64,000 nucleotides of DNA from Paraburkholderia sp. ZP32-5 (GCF_021390495.1 NZ_JAJEJP010000002.1:310001-374000); one strand, 5' to 3'; shown: positions 26,635 to 35,737, numbered from the stretch's first letter. The notes: generated by a model not told the origin, from the sequence alone. Numbers and translations: made by a program.

Positions 26635-28455
26635 ATGACCATCGACTACCAGGCGCTGTCGTTCGAATACCGGCCGTGCCGTGAACAGCAAACGCAGCGT
26701 GATACGCAGCAAGCGCAGCAAACGACGCAGCAAAGCCAGCAGACAGAAGCCGCGCCCTATCCGGTGATCGTGGTCGGCGCGGGCCCGGTGGGCCTCGCCA
26801 CCGCGATCGATCTCGCGCAGCAGGGCGTGCCGGTCGTGCTCGTCGACGACGATTGCTCGCTATCCACCGGCTCGCGCGCGATCTGTTTCTCGAAGCGCTC
26901 GCTCGATATCTTCGATCGCCTCGGCTGCGGTCAGCGCATGGTGGACAAGGGCATCAGTTGGAACGTCGGCAAGGTGTTCCTGAAAAACGACCTCGTTTAT
27001 ACGTTCAATCTGCAGCCGGAAGCGGGGCATCACCGGCCGGCCTTCATCAATCTGCAGCAGTATTACGTCGAAGGCTTTCTGCTCGAACGCGCGCAGGAAC
27101 TGCCGAATCTCGAGATCCGCTGGAAAAGCAAAGTGGTTGGTGTGCAGCAGAACGGCACGTCGGGCTCGAGCGCGAGTGGGGGCGATGCGAGCGTCACGCT
27201 GAGTGTCGAAACACCGGACGGCATCTATGCGCTGCGCGGCCGTTATGTGGTGGCCGCGGATGGCTCGCGCAGCCCGATCCGTAACATGATGGGTCTCGAC
27301 AGCAAGGGCGTCACGTTTCGCGATCGCTTCCTGATCGCGGACGTCAAGATGGAAGCCGAGTTTCCGACCGAGCGCTGGTTCTGGTTCGACCCGCCGTTTC
27401 ATCCGAATCAGTCGGTACTGTTGCATCGTCAACCGGATAACGTGTGGCGTATCGATTTCCAGCTCGGCTGGGATGCCGACCCGGTGCTCGAAAAAACACC
27501 TGAACGCGTGATCCCGCGCGTACGCGCATTGCTCGGCGCCGACGCGAAGTTCGAACTCGAATGGGTCAGCGTCTACACGTTTTCGTGTACGCGGATGGAG
27601 CGTTTCCGGCACGGCAACGTGCTGTTCGCGGGCGATTCTGCGCACGGCGTATCGCCGTTCGGCGCGCGCGGCGCGAATAGCGGCGTGCAGGATGCGGAAA
27701 ACCTCGCGTGGAAACTGGCGATGGTGCTCGACGGCAGCGCGTCCGATGCATTGCTCGACACGTATGCGAGCGAACGCGAATTCGCTGCCGACGAAAACAT
27801 CCGCAACTCGACGCGCTCGACTGGTTTCATCACGCCGAAGAGTCCGGTCAGCCGGGTGTTTCGCGATGCCGTGCTGAAGCTGTCGAGGCATCATCCGTTT
27901 GCGCGTCAGTTAGCCAATAGCGGGCGTCTGTCGGTGCCGGCGGTGTTGCGCGATTCGCCGCTCAATACGCCGGATTGCGATAGCTTCGACGGCGCGATGG
28001 TGCCGGGCGCGGCCTGCGTCGATGCCCCGGTGCAGATGGAAGGCCATCCGGCCTGGCTGCTGCGGCAACTCGGCGAGCAGTTCACCGGTGTGCTGTTCTG
28101 CGATGGCCGTGCTATCGACGAGGCCACCCGTACCGCGCTCAATGCGCTGCGCGCGGGGCCGATTCCGCTGAAGCTGATGGTCGTGGTGGACGGCGATGCG
28201 CCGGCCGATGCGTGCATGAACATGCGGGTCGCGCGCGATATCGAAGGTCTTGCCACCGCGCGCTATGACGCAAAGCCCGGCACGTTCTATCTGATCCGGC
28301 CGGATCAGCACGTCTGCGCGCGCTGGCGGAAACTCGACGCGGACGCGGTCGAGCATGCGATGAGGCGTGCGCTGTGTGCGGAAGGCGGGGCCGAGAACAT
28401 CAGCGCGAATGTGAGCCCGAGCGCAAGCGCGGACGCGATGCCGGCAGCGCATTGA
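26635..28455 (+). CDS. FAD-dependent aromatic-type monooxygenase
   Basis: This 606-aa class A flavoprotein monooxygenase resembles MhpA/phenol-hydroxylase relatives. After a Gln-rich stretch, the FAD-binding GAGPVGLATAIDLAQQG begins near residue 45. Later come DGSRSPIRNMMG and the GD motif (FAGDSAHGVSPFGARGANSG), with a C-terminal thioredoxin-like region. It should hydroxylate an aromatic substrate with NAD(P)H and oxygen; the substrate is unknown. The start at 26635 follows ACGGAGACACGAG. It sits 62 bp after the MBL gene and 21 bp before DUF2783. Confidence 0.88.
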   Translation: MTIDYQALSFEYRPCREQQTQRDTQQAQQTTQQSQQTEAAPYPVIVVGAGPVGLATAIDLAQQGVPVVLVDDDCSLSTGSRAICFSKRSLDIFDRLGCGQRMVDKGISWNVGKVFLKNDLVYTFNLQPEAGHHRPAFINLQQYYVEGFLLERAQELPNLEIRWKSKVVGVQQNGTSGSSASGGDASVTLSVETPDGIYALRGRYVVAADGSRSPIRNMMGLDSKGVTFRDRFLIADVKMEAEFPTERWFWFDPPFHPNQSVLLHRQPDNVWRIDFQLGWDADPVLEKTPERVIPRVRALLGADAKFELEWVSVYTFSCTRMERFRHGNVLFAGDSAHGVSPFGARGANSGVQDAENLAWKLAMVLDGSASDALLDTYASEREFAADENIRNSTRSTGFITPKSPVSRVFRDAVLKLSRHHPFARQLANSGRLSVPAVLRDSPLNTPDCDSFDGAMVPGAACVDAPVQMEGHPAWLLRQLGEQFTGVLFCDGRAIDEATRTALNALRAGPIPLKLMVVVDGDAPADACMNMRVARDIEGLATARYDAKPGTFYLIRPDQHVCARWRKLDADAVEHAMRRALCAEGGAENISANVSPSASADAMPAAH

Positions 28456-28476
28456 CGAACGGGAAAGGAAACGAAC

Positions 28477-28677
28477 ATGGCACTGAACACGCAACCCAAT
28501 CTGTTACGCGCCGACGATTTCTACGAAGCGCTGATCGACATGCATCGCGGTCTCGACGATGCACAAAGCCAGTCGGCCAACGCACAGCTGATTCTGCTAT
28601 TAGCGAACCATATCGGCGATCACACGACGTTGCTCGAAGCGATGCGCTGCGCGCGCGAAGGGGCGATCGAGGGCTAG
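28477..28677 (+). CDS. DUF2783 family small protein
   Basis: This 66-aa protein matches the DUF2783 pattern: DDFYEALIDMHRGLDDAQS then NAQLILLLANHIGDHTTLLEAM. The function of the family is not established. It is the third gene of the MBL/FAD operon, 21 bp after the monooxygenase with a GGAAAGGAAAC ribosome site, so it may be an accessory subunit of that enzyme; this is inference. Confidence 0.85.
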   Translation: MALNTQPNLLRADDFYEALIDMHRGLDDAQSQSANAQLILLLANHIGDHTTLLEAMRCAREGAIEG

Positions 28678-28775
28678 CGTGTGCGTGAGCGTCCGGACAC
28701 GATTTGCACGGACGGCAATGCCACGACGTCGAGATCCGGTTCCAATGACATAGGCACGCACATAAGCACGCGTTT

Positions 28776-29255
28776 TCAGTGCATATACGTGACGCGCCGC
28801 GCGTGCACGTCGAGTTCAACGCCGGCGTCCAGCAGGTCGATCGCGAACCAGCGAAGCAGCTTTAGCACGCCGCTCACCGCGGGCGCCGGCAGCCACTCGC
28901 TGAGCATGCGCAACGCGGCGCCGCTATGGGTTTTCTGCAGCAGCGCGATCGTTTGCAGCATCACCGCTTCGTCCTTGCCGAGTTCGATCGCGCAACGGCA
29001 GCGCATGTCGAGCGGGCGATACGACACGTGCATTAGCGAGCGCATCAGCAGATCGAAATGCTCGATGCCGTCCTTGCGCAAGCCGGCGTCGCTCAGGATG
29101 TCGCGCCAGTGCAGGCTGCCACGCGCGGATTCGCAGGCCGGCCGCAGCCATGTGCGCACCGCACTGAGTACGGTGTGATCGGGCGCGTGGGCGGTGTCGG
29201 CCGGATGATCGTCGATCAGGTCGGGGCGGCTGCCGTGTTGTGAGCGGAAGTTCAT
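28776..29255 (-). CDS. Conserved hypothetical protein, possibly iron-regulated
   Basis: This 159-aa soluble protein has no signal peptide and no recognised motif. Its second half is strongly helical (EAVMLQTIALLQK, VLKLLRWFAIDLLDAGVEL) and contains CRC. The ATG at 29255 is supported by AGGAG. A Fur-box-like palindrome lies about 150 bp upstream, shared with the divergent MFS gene, so iron repression is possible. Function unknown. Confidence 0.65.
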   Translation of the reverse strand: MNFRSQHGSRPDLIDDHPADTAHAPDHTVLSAVRTWLRPACESARGSLHWRDILSDAGLRKDGIEHFDLLMRSLMHVSYRPLDMRCRCAIELGKDEAVMLQTIALLQKTHSGAALRMLSEWLPAPAVSGVLKLLRWFAIDLLDAGVELDVHARRVTYMH

Positions 29256-29405
29256 CGTTGCTCCTGATGGGACACAGTCCGGAGGTGCGCCGGCCGGCGC
29301 ATCACGCAAGCGACAAAGCGGCGGTGACGCAGCGCGGGCGCCGGCGTTCGGTGTGTTTCGGTTGGACTGCCATGCGATGAATCATGGAGCAAATCTCTTT
29401 CAAAT

Positions 29406-29424
29406 GCAAATCATTCTCATTTGC
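29406..29424. promoter_or_regulatory. Fur-box-like palindrome
   Basis: GCAAATCATTCTCATTTGC has perfect GCAAAT/ATTTGC arms and matches 12 of 19 positions of the classical Fur consensus. It lies between divergent starts at 29255 (minus) and 29601 (plus). The rest of the 345-bp gap shows no gene. Confidence 0.6.
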
Positions 29425-29600
29425 GAGGTATTGGAAAATCATTCATAGGCTCACAGGCGTCGCCCATAATGCAACTAATCGTCAGCCCCGCCCGGCGCCT
29501 CCGGCTATGATGACGAGCTACCGAATCGATCCGCGTCGAACCGCTTCGATCCACCGAACCAGACCCGGCTAGCAGCATCGCTGCCCACGTCCGCCCACTC

Positions 29601-30833
29601 ATGTCTTCGTCACTCAAGACCGCTTCAAATCCCCCGTCCGCCGATTCGGCGCAGCGCTTGCCGACGCTGCGGCTCGCCGCCGCGCTATCGCTTGGCAGCG
29701 CGATAGCGCTCGGTTTTGCCCGTTTCGCTTACGCACTGCTGTTGCCGTCGATGAAGCTCGATCTCGGCTGGAGCTTCGCGCAGGCCGGCGCGATGAATAC
29801 CGCCAATGCGCTCGGCTACCTGCTCGGCGCGCTGGTGTTTCCGCGGCTCGCGCGCCGCTGGACCGCCGCCGCGTTGTTCGCGAGCGGCTGCGCGCTCACG
29901 GCGTTGCTGATGGCGGGCAGCGGCCTGATCGCCGATACGAATTCGCTGCTGACGTTGCGGGTGATCACCGGCGCGAGCAGCGCGGCGATTTTTATCAGCG
30001 GCGGCGTGCTGGCCGCGCGGCTCGCCTCGGCGCGGCCGCGTGACGCGGGGCTGATCCTCGGTCTGTATTACGGCGGCACTGGGTGGGGCATCGTCGTGTC
30101 GTCGCTGCTGGTGCCGTTCACGATCGTCAGCGGTGCGCACGGTTGGCAGGTCGCGTGGTTCGCGCTTGCCGCCGCCTGCGCGCTGTGCGCGGCAGTCGCG
30201 ATCGGCGCGGCGAGGCGGATCGACAGCGCGCATGCGAGCGCCGCATCCTCAGCACATGCCACTGCCAGCGACGATGCGCCGCGCTGGCCGCGTTACGCGG
30301 CCGCGCTCGCGGCATACGGGCTGTTCGGCGTCGGCTATATCGGCTACATGACCTTCATCGTCGCGCTGCTGCGCAACGCGGGCATGAGCGCGGCGGTCGT
30401 GACGGCCTTCTATCTGCTGCTCGGCGTGGCGACCGTGGTGTCGGCGCGGATCTGGTCGACGCTGCTCGATCGCATGCGCGGCGGCCAGGCGCTCGCGGTG
30501 CTCAACGCATTGCTCGCGGTCGCGACGCTGCTGCCCGCGCTATTCGCGCAGCCGTGGGTCGCGTTCGTGTCGGGGATATTGTTCGGCGCGACGTTCCTGT
30601 CGGCAGTTGCTTCGACGACCGCCTTCGTGCGCCACAACCTGCCCGTCACACATTGGGCGAAGGGCATTAGCGCGTTCACGATCGTGTTTGCGTTCGGGCA
30701 GATCGTCGGGCCGGTGGTGATCGGCTGGGTATCGGACGGCGCGGGGCTCGCGCGCGGTCTCGTGTATTCGGCGGCGTTGCTCGCAGCGGGCGCCGTGGCC
30801 GCTGCCTGTCAGAAGGCGTTGCGCGACGCGTGA
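29601..30833 (+). CDS. YbfB/YjiJ-family MFS transporter
   Basis: This 410-aa inner-membrane protein has about twelve hydrophobic helices. Its opening (LGSAIALGFARFAYALLLPSM) is typical of the YbfB/YjiJ family, whose substrates are mostly unknown. A MGSGL-type loop and RLARRWTAAALF between helices 2 and 3 stand for the MFS signature. It converges on the GtrA gene, with a hairpin over the stop codon. A Fur-like site lies upstream, so an iron-linked solute is conceivable but not shown. Confidence 0.85.
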   Translation: MSSSLKTASNPPSADSAQRLPTLRLAAALSLGSAIALGFARFAYALLLPSMKLDLGWSFAQAGAMNTANALGYLLGALVFPRLARRWTAAALFASGCALTALLMAGSGLIADTNSLLTLRVITGASSAAIFISGGVLAARLASARPRDAGLILGLYYGGTGWGIVVSSLLVPFTIVSGAHGWQVAWFALAAACALCAAVAIGAARRIDSAHASAASSAHATASDDAPRWPRYAAALAAYGLFGVGYIGYMTFIVALLRNAGMSAAVVTAFYLLLGVATVVSARIWSTLLDRMRGGQALAVLNALLAVATLLPALFAQPWVAFVSGILFGATFLSAVASTTAFVRHNLPVTHWAKGISAFTIVFAFGQIVGPVVIGWVSDGAGLARGLVYSAALLAAGAVAAACQKALRDA

Positions 30834-30855
30834 TGCGAGCGTCGCGCGGCAACGC
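30816..30855. terminator. Hairpin between convergent MFS and GtrA genes
   Basis: GCGTTGC-GCGACGC (30816-30829) pairs with GCGTCGC and GCAACGC (30839-30845, 30849-30855), with a 3-base bulge. It overlaps the MFS stop. No T tract, so its terminating strength is uncertain. Confidence 0.5.
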
Positions 30856-30858
30856 AAC

Positions 30859-31233
30859 TCAGCGATAAGTCCAACACCGGTGCGCGATGAAAGTAATCGG
30901 CGGCACCACGCACACGACCAGCGCGATACCGACGCCCGGCGTGCCGCCCGCCGCCTGCGTCGCGTGAGAGACCAGCGCGGTCAACGCAAGGCCGCCCAGC
31001 GACACCAGCGCGAAACGCCCGGCGTTCGTCAGCGCGGGCAGCGCGGAAAAACTCCAGAACGTATTGAGCAGATACGAGCCCGCGGTCGCCCACGTAAACG
31101 CGATCACGTTGGCCCACGGTGGCGACATGCCGGCCTGCGCGATCAATGTCATCGCGATGCAGACATGCAGTCCGGTCGCGAACACGCCGCTGAACGCGAA
31201 GCGCAGCAGCTTGACGCGATCGACCTTATTCAT
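30859..31233 (-). CDS. GtrA-family membrane protein (putative flippase)
   Basis: This 124-aa protein has four hydrophobic helices and the GtrA pattern (LLRFAFSGVFATGLHVCIAM, TWATAGSYLLNTFWSF). Family members are thought to flip undecaprenyl-linked sugars to the periplasm. The ATG at 31233 overlaps the methyltransferase gene by 8 bp, indicating coupling. It is the last gene of the minus-strand glycosylation cassette. Confidence 0.87.
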   Translation of the reverse strand: MNKVDRVKLLRFAFSGVFATGLHVCIAMTLIAQAGMSPPWANVIAFTWATAGSYLLNTFWSFSALPALTNAGRFALVSLGGLALTALVSHATQAAGGTPGVGIALVVCVVPPITFIAHRCWTYR

Positions 31234-31978
31234 TCGGCTCACCCTGGCGCTTGCGTAACACCGCGAGGAGCGACACCCCGTACGGCAGCGGCGCATGCGC
31301 GAGCCAATGACGTTCCGCGCTGAAGATCCGGTACAGCGCGGCGTTGAGCGCGCGCGGCGGGATCGCATCGCCGGTCGAGCGTTTGCGTTGCAGCATGCGG
31401 TCGGCCCAGCGGGCAGCGACAGCGAGCGGATACAGTAGCGTGTTGAAGTAGGTGATGCGCTCGACCTCATAGCCGGCCGCCGCCGCACAGCGCATCAGCG
31501 ATTCGCGGCTGTAGCGGCGGTGATGATGCAGAAACACATCGTGAGCGCTCCACAGCTTCTGACCGGCGGGGACAGTGACGACGACGCGTCCGCGCGGCGT
31601 CAGCAGTGCCTGCATGCGCGCGAGCGAACCGGTGTCGTCGGCGATATGTTCGAGGCAATCGAAGAAGCAGATCAGATCGAAGCGCTCGCCGTTGAACGGC
31701 ACGTCGTCGGGACAACGGCCCGCGCGGATATCGAAGTGCGCGCCGGTTTTGCGCGCGCTCAGTGCGCGAGCGGTCGGATCCATTTCGAGGCCGCTGACCG
31801 TGCCGAAGCCGGCCAGCATGTCGAGATTGCCGCCGGTGCCCGAACCGACTTCGAGCACGCGCGAGCCGCGTGGCAGCGCGAGCCGGTCCAGCATCGTCTG
31901 CAGCACGTCGCGGCGCGCGCGAAACCACCAGTGTTCGGCTTCGGTCTCCGCCATTTCGAGGTAGGCGTCAGGGGACAT
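31226..31978 (-). CDS. Class I SAM-dependent methyltransferase
   Basis: This 250-aa protein has motif I VLEVGSGTGGNLDML (about residues 41-55), FDLICFFDCLEHI as motif II and a following LTPRGRVVVTVPA. It is likely cytosolic or membrane-associated through its C-terminal part. Its place inside a glycosyltransferase/flippase operon suggests methylation of a sugar or lipid-linked intermediate. The acceptor is unknown. Confidence 0.87.
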   Translation of the reverse strand: MSPDAYLEMAETEAEHWWFRARRDVLQTMLDRLALPRGSRVLEVGSGTGGNLDMLAGFGTVSGLEMDPTARALSARKTGAHFDIRAGRCPDDVPFNGERFDLICFFDCLEHIADDTGSLARMQALLTPRGRVVVTVPAGQKLWSAHDVFLHHHRRYSRESLMRCAAAAGYEVERITYFNTLLYPLAVAARWADRMLQRKRSTGDAIPPRALNAALYRIFSAERHWLAHAPLPYGVSLLAVLRKRQGEPNE

Positions 31979-31994
31979 GATGGGCTCCTCGTCG

Positions 31995-33068
31995 TCAATG
32001 GCCGACTACTCGCACACGTGGCGCGGCGCGCCTGCGAGCGATCTCGACCCGCGCAACATGCGGCGCGCGCGCTTCATGACGGATATCCGGACGCACGCCC
32101 GGCAGCATGCTGACCTTGCTCCGCGCCTGATAGCGGCGGCGCACCAGATACACGGGCCGCTCTTTCGACTCGTAGTAAATGCGGCCGATATATTCGCCGA
32201 CCACGCCGATGCCGATCAGCTCGATGCCGCCCATGAACAGCATCACCGAAATGGTCGACGCATAGCCGGGCACCGGATTGCCGGACCACAGCGTATGGCC
32301 GATCACATAGCCGCCATAGATGAACGCAAGCGTCGCGATCAGAAGACCGATATAGGTCCAGCTACGCAGCGGCACGGTGCTGAAACTCGTGATCCCTTCG
32401 AGCGCGAAATTCCACAGCCGCCAGCCGGAGAATTTCGAGTGACCGGCGCTGCGCGGCTCGCGTTCGTATTCGACGATCACGGTGCGATAACCGACCCACG
32501 CGAACAGCCCCTTCATGAAGCGGCGCCGTTCCGGCAGGCTGCGCAGCGCATTGACGACCTGACGATCGATCAGCCGGAAATCGCCGACGTTCTCCGGCAG
32601 CTTCACTTCCGACAGCGCGTTGTGCACGCGATAGTAGAGCGCGGCCGCGGTGCGTTTGGCGAACGTATCGCAGGCGCGGTTGGTGCGTTTCGCGGCCACC
32701 ACTTCGGCGCCCGCGCGCCAGTGTTCGACCATCACCGGAATCAGGCTCGGCGGGTCCTGCAGATCGGCGTCGATCGGAATCACCGCGTCGCCGGACGCTT
32801 CGTCGATGCCCGCGGTCAGCGCCGCTTCCTTGCCGAAGTTGCGCGTCAGATCGATCACGCGAATGCGCCGGTCGCGCGCGCTCGCCTCGACCAGACGATC
32901 GAGCGTCGCATCGCTGCTGCCGTCGTTGATACAGACGATCTCGAAGCGCGTGCCCTCGATCGATTCGAGCACCGGTACGACCGCGGCGAAGAAGCGCTCG
33001 ACTGCATCCTGTTCGTTGTAGAACGGCGCGACCAGTGAGAGCAGTGGCTTGTTGATAGGTGTCGACAT
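31995..33068 (-). CDS. GT2 glycosyltransferase, GtrB/DPM1-like
   Basis: This 357-aa protein has a GT-A domain (LVAPFYNEQDAVERFF, CINDGSSDATLD, DADLQDPP as the metal-binding DxD, LTRNFGKEAALTAGI) and two C-terminal membrane helices (about 235-300). Relatives transfer a sugar to undecaprenyl or dolichyl phosphate. It lies 13 bp after the GT87 gene and 16 bp before the methyltransferase. A basic tail of about 40 residues after the helices is unusual. Confidence 0.9.
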   Translation of the reverse strand: MSTPINKPLLSLVAPFYNEQDAVERFFAAVVPVLESIEGTRFEIVCINDGSSDATLDRLVEASARDRRIRVIDLTRNFGKEAALTAGIDEASGDAVIPIDADLQDPPSLIPVMVEHWRAGAEVVAAKRTNRACDTFAKRTAAALYYRVHNALSEVKLPENVGDFRLIDRQVVNALRSLPERRRFMKGLFAWVGYRTVIVEYEREPRSAGHSKFSGWRLWNFALEGITSFSTVPLRSWTYIGLLIATLAFIYGGYVIGHTLWSGNPVPGYASTISVMLFMGGIELIGIGVVGEYIGRIYYESKERPVYLVRRRYQARSKVSMLPGVRPDIRHEARAPHVARVEIARRRAAPRVRVVGH

Positions 33069-33081
33069 GGCGCTTCCCCGT

Positions 33082-34368
33082 TTATCGAATTGTTTGAATG
33101 GCGTGCGAATAGATGAGGGCGGCGCGTTCGTCGCGCTCGTCGCCGGTGAGCCGCACGCGGCGCACGATGATCAACAGCATCAGCAGCAGAATGGCCGGTC
33201 CGATCTGCGGCAACGAGAAGATGCGATTGAACAGTTCGTAAGCCGGCAATAGCCACAGCAGCGCGATCACCGATTGCTCGCCGCGCAGCCATCCCTTGTC
33301 GAGACCGAGCGCGACCATGCACGCTATCGCGATGCCGGCCCACGCGAGTTCGTAGTGCCAGACGTAGGGATTGGCCAGCAGTGTCGCGATGGTGAAACTC
33401 GCGGCGCGCAGGCGCATATCGCGCGACTTGCGCCATACGTGCCACACGGCCGTTGCCGCGATCAGCGCGACGCAGGCCTGCGCCGCATACGACGCCGCGA
33501 TCGGTACGCCGCTGTCGCGCAGCGCCGCGAAGGTGGTCGGCGACGAGAGCCAATACGAGCGCTGATGTTCGAGCAGGGTTTCGCGCGCGATGCCGGTGTT
33601 GACGAGAAAGTCGCGCAGCGATTGCACGCCGCACACCAGCACGCTGAGCGCGCTGAACAGCGTTGCGCTGAATGCGGCCGCGACGAGCGCACGCCATGCG
33701 CGCGCGGCGATCAAGACGAGCGGAAACAGCAGCGCCAATTGCGGCTTGATCGCGAGCAAGCCGATGCATAGTCCCGCGAGCACCGGCTTGCGAGGCAGCC
33801 AATACAGCGCGAACACCGCGATGCCGGCTGTCAGCAGCGAGTTCTGTCCGAACATGGCCGGCACGAACGCGCACGGCATTGCCGCCACCACGAGCCACGC
33901 GAAGCGTGAGCCCTTCAGACTAGAGACGAGCCCAGATACGCGCAGCGTGCCCGCGGTGAACAGCGTGATGCCGCCGGCGGTGAACACGAAGTACATGGCG
34001 AGCGGCGGCAGCAGCGCGAGCGGCGCGATCAGCACGAGGAACGTCGGCGGATAGAGCCACGGCATCATGCTGACATGGCCGAGATTCGTGAAGAGCGTCT
34101 GCTGGATTCTGTCGAACGAAGGATGGTAGTAGACCTGCGCCGCCGACCCGTGCAGAAGCGCATACGAGGCCGACCAGAAAATCGAAAAATCGGCGCCGGG
34201 GCGCGAAGCGGTGTGGACGGTGAAGCCGTGACTCGTGACCACCCACGCCGTCATCATCACCACGTACAGCACGATCATCGCGATGCAGTAGAACACGATG
34301 CGCGCGGGCGTGAGCCAGTTGCGAACCGGGTTCTCGCCGCCGCGCATCTGCAGTTGTGAAACGTACAT
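33082..34368 (-). CDS. GT87-family (DUF2029) membrane glycosyltransferase
   Basis: This 428-aa polytopic protein has about ten helices and the GT-C/GT87 motif RPGADFSIFWSASYALLHG after helix 1. GT87 enzymes use polyprenyl-phosphate sugars on the outer face. With the downstream GT2 and GtrA genes it forms a complete loading, flipping and transfer set resembling GtrABC systems. It is the first gene of the operon; the acceptor may be lipopolysaccharide, another glycan or a surface protein. Confidence 0.87.
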   Translation of the reverse strand: MYVSQLQMRGGENPVRNWLTPARIVFYCIAMIVLYVVMMTAWVVTSHGFTVHTASRPGADFSIFWSASYALLHGSAAQVYYHPSFDRIQQTLFTNLGHVSMMPWLYPPTFLVLIAPLALLPPLAMYFVFTAGGITLFTAGTLRVSGLVSSLKGSRFAWLVVAAMPCAFVPAMFGQNSLLTAGIAVFALYWLPRKPVLAGLCIGLLAIKPQLALLFPLVLIAARAWRALVAAAFSATLFSALSVLVCGVQSLRDFLVNTGIARETLLEHQRSYWLSSPTTFAALRDSGVPIAASYAAQACVALIAATAVWHVWRKSRDMRLRAASFTIATLLANPYVWHYELAWAGIAIACMVALGLDKGWLRGEQSVIALLWLLPAYELFNRIFSLPQIGPAILLLMLLIIVRRVRLTGDERDERAALIYSHAIQTIR

Positions 34369-35555
34369 GATCCCCGCCCCCGTGTGATTCGTGATCCGGA
34401 TGAAATCGTGTCGACCATCCGTTCGCTCTGTTTATTGGTCGCTTATTGACCGCTATTTGCTGGCGTTTTCTGGTCTGCCTTTCTGATCGCCCGCGCGCGA
34501 CATCGAATCAAAAAACTGTGTCGTTAGCGCTGAACCGGTGAGCTCATTGTTGGCGGAAATCTGTCTGACTTTCAAGCCCGCGCTTTTCAGCGTCCGCCGG
34601 GATTCATGCCAATTCGGCCAGATTTCGGCCCAAAGGCAGTGACTTATGTGCGCCACCCCACCAACGCGTCTCGCCGATGAGACGCTTTGGACAAATGCTC
34701 CCTTCCGCACACTCCGTTTCCCACGCAAATCTGCTTCTTACCGAGCCAGGGAATGTCCTGAGAAAAAAGTCCCGAGCCTCAATTGGCGCGGCTTCTACGC
34801 GCATCGCGAAGTGTTCGGCCGCGCACACAGCGTGTCGCGCAATCAGCACATTCAGGACGGCAATGCGGCATCACTCGCAGGGGCATCGAGCGGGAACCCG
34901 CATGTTTTCGAGATTCGCCCGCAGCTGGCCCTGTCCTTGCGATAGAGAGGGCGCGGCAAATCGACGACACGATGACCGGACGATTCGAAGCTCACGCAGA
35001 ACGGGCACAAATCACGAAGGACATCGATAACGAATACGAGGCCGCTCCGCTCACGCGATGCCGAGGACCAGAACAGCGGCAAGCAAGCGGGAAGAACAAA
35101 CGAGAAGAACAGGTAGCAAGAGAGAAGCAAGAGAGAAGCGAGAGAAAAGACGGCCGGCTTCGACCGGACGCCAGAAGAATCGCAGAAGAACACAGTACAC
35201 GGGGGATCCATGAACGACCAGCTCACGCGAGAACGCAACCGCCGCCAGTGCGACGCGCATCGCTCGCCGATGCCACGCCAATGGCTCGCGGCCTCAATGA
35301 ATCAACTGGCCGGCCGGCTGCGCACGTATGCCGACGTTGTCGTCGCTGCGCGCCTGCATTTCCATTCCTTCCGTTACGCCGATTTCGTATCGCCCAGCGT
35401 TGCGCCGGTGCGGGTCCATACCCGTGCCACGACAACGACCGGGTGACGAAAACCTGCCTGCTGTCCGCTGTTGCTTTGCAGTGCCCGCAGTGCCTTCCCT
35501 GAGGCCAATCCTGGTCAAGGGCTTTCATCAATTAGATATCGACAGGGAGTTCACC
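34369..35555. other. 1.2-kb region upstream of the Tad locus
   Basis: No confident gene. It holds a -24/-12-like sequence TGGCCCTGTCCTTGC at 34926-34940, a purine-rich tract with tandem CAAGAGAGAAG repeats (about 35118-35139), and several weak open frames. Of these only the one at 35210-35446 has a plausible ribosome site. A long leader for the pilus operon is possible. Confidence 0.4.
35210..35446 (+). CDS. Possible small ORF upstream of flp
   Basis: This 78-aa frame has a GGGGGA ribosome-like site just before the ATG and GC-rich third positions like its neighbours. A helix-prone segment (WLAASMNQLAGRLRTYADVV) lies in the middle. No motif or homologue is recognised and its spacing to the ribosome site is short. 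It may be chance. Confidence 0.3.
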   Translation: MNDQLTRERNRRQCDAHRSPMPRQWLAASMNQLAGRLRTYADVVVAARLHFHSFRYADFVSPSVAPVRVHTRATTTTG

Positions 35556-35726
35556 ATGAAAAACGTCATCGCTCACGCAGTCCGTTTTGTTCGCGACGAA
35601 GACGGCGTCACCGCCATCGAATATGGCCTGATCGCCGCGTTGATCGCGCTCGCCATCCTCGGCGCCGTCAAGACGCTCGGCACCAATCTGAACTCCGTGT
35701 TCACCAGCCTCTCCACGGAAGTTTAA
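35556..35726 (+). CDS. flp: Flp type IVb prepilin (copy 1)
   Basis: This 56-aa prepilin has a short basic leader ending in RDEDG, with predicted cleavage before VTAIEYGLIA, which places Glu and Tyr at mature positions 5 and 6 as in all Flp pilins. The hydrophobic assembly helix follows. It is the major subunit of the Tad pilus. The GGGAG ribosome site is good. A hairpin follows the gene. Confidence 0.93.
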   Translation: MKNVIAHAVRFVRDEDGVTAIEYGLIAALIALAILGAVKTLGTNLNSVFTSLSTEV

Positions 35727-35737
35727 GTCTCCCTGCC

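Noticed and set aside
34852..35238. 128-aa hydrophobic frame on minus in the Tad leader
   Set aside because: Its apparent hydrophobicity is the complement of the purine-rich tract; no start support.
34783..35502. 239-aa frame in the Tad leader
   Set aside because: Low-complexity charged composition, no good ribosome site, no motif.
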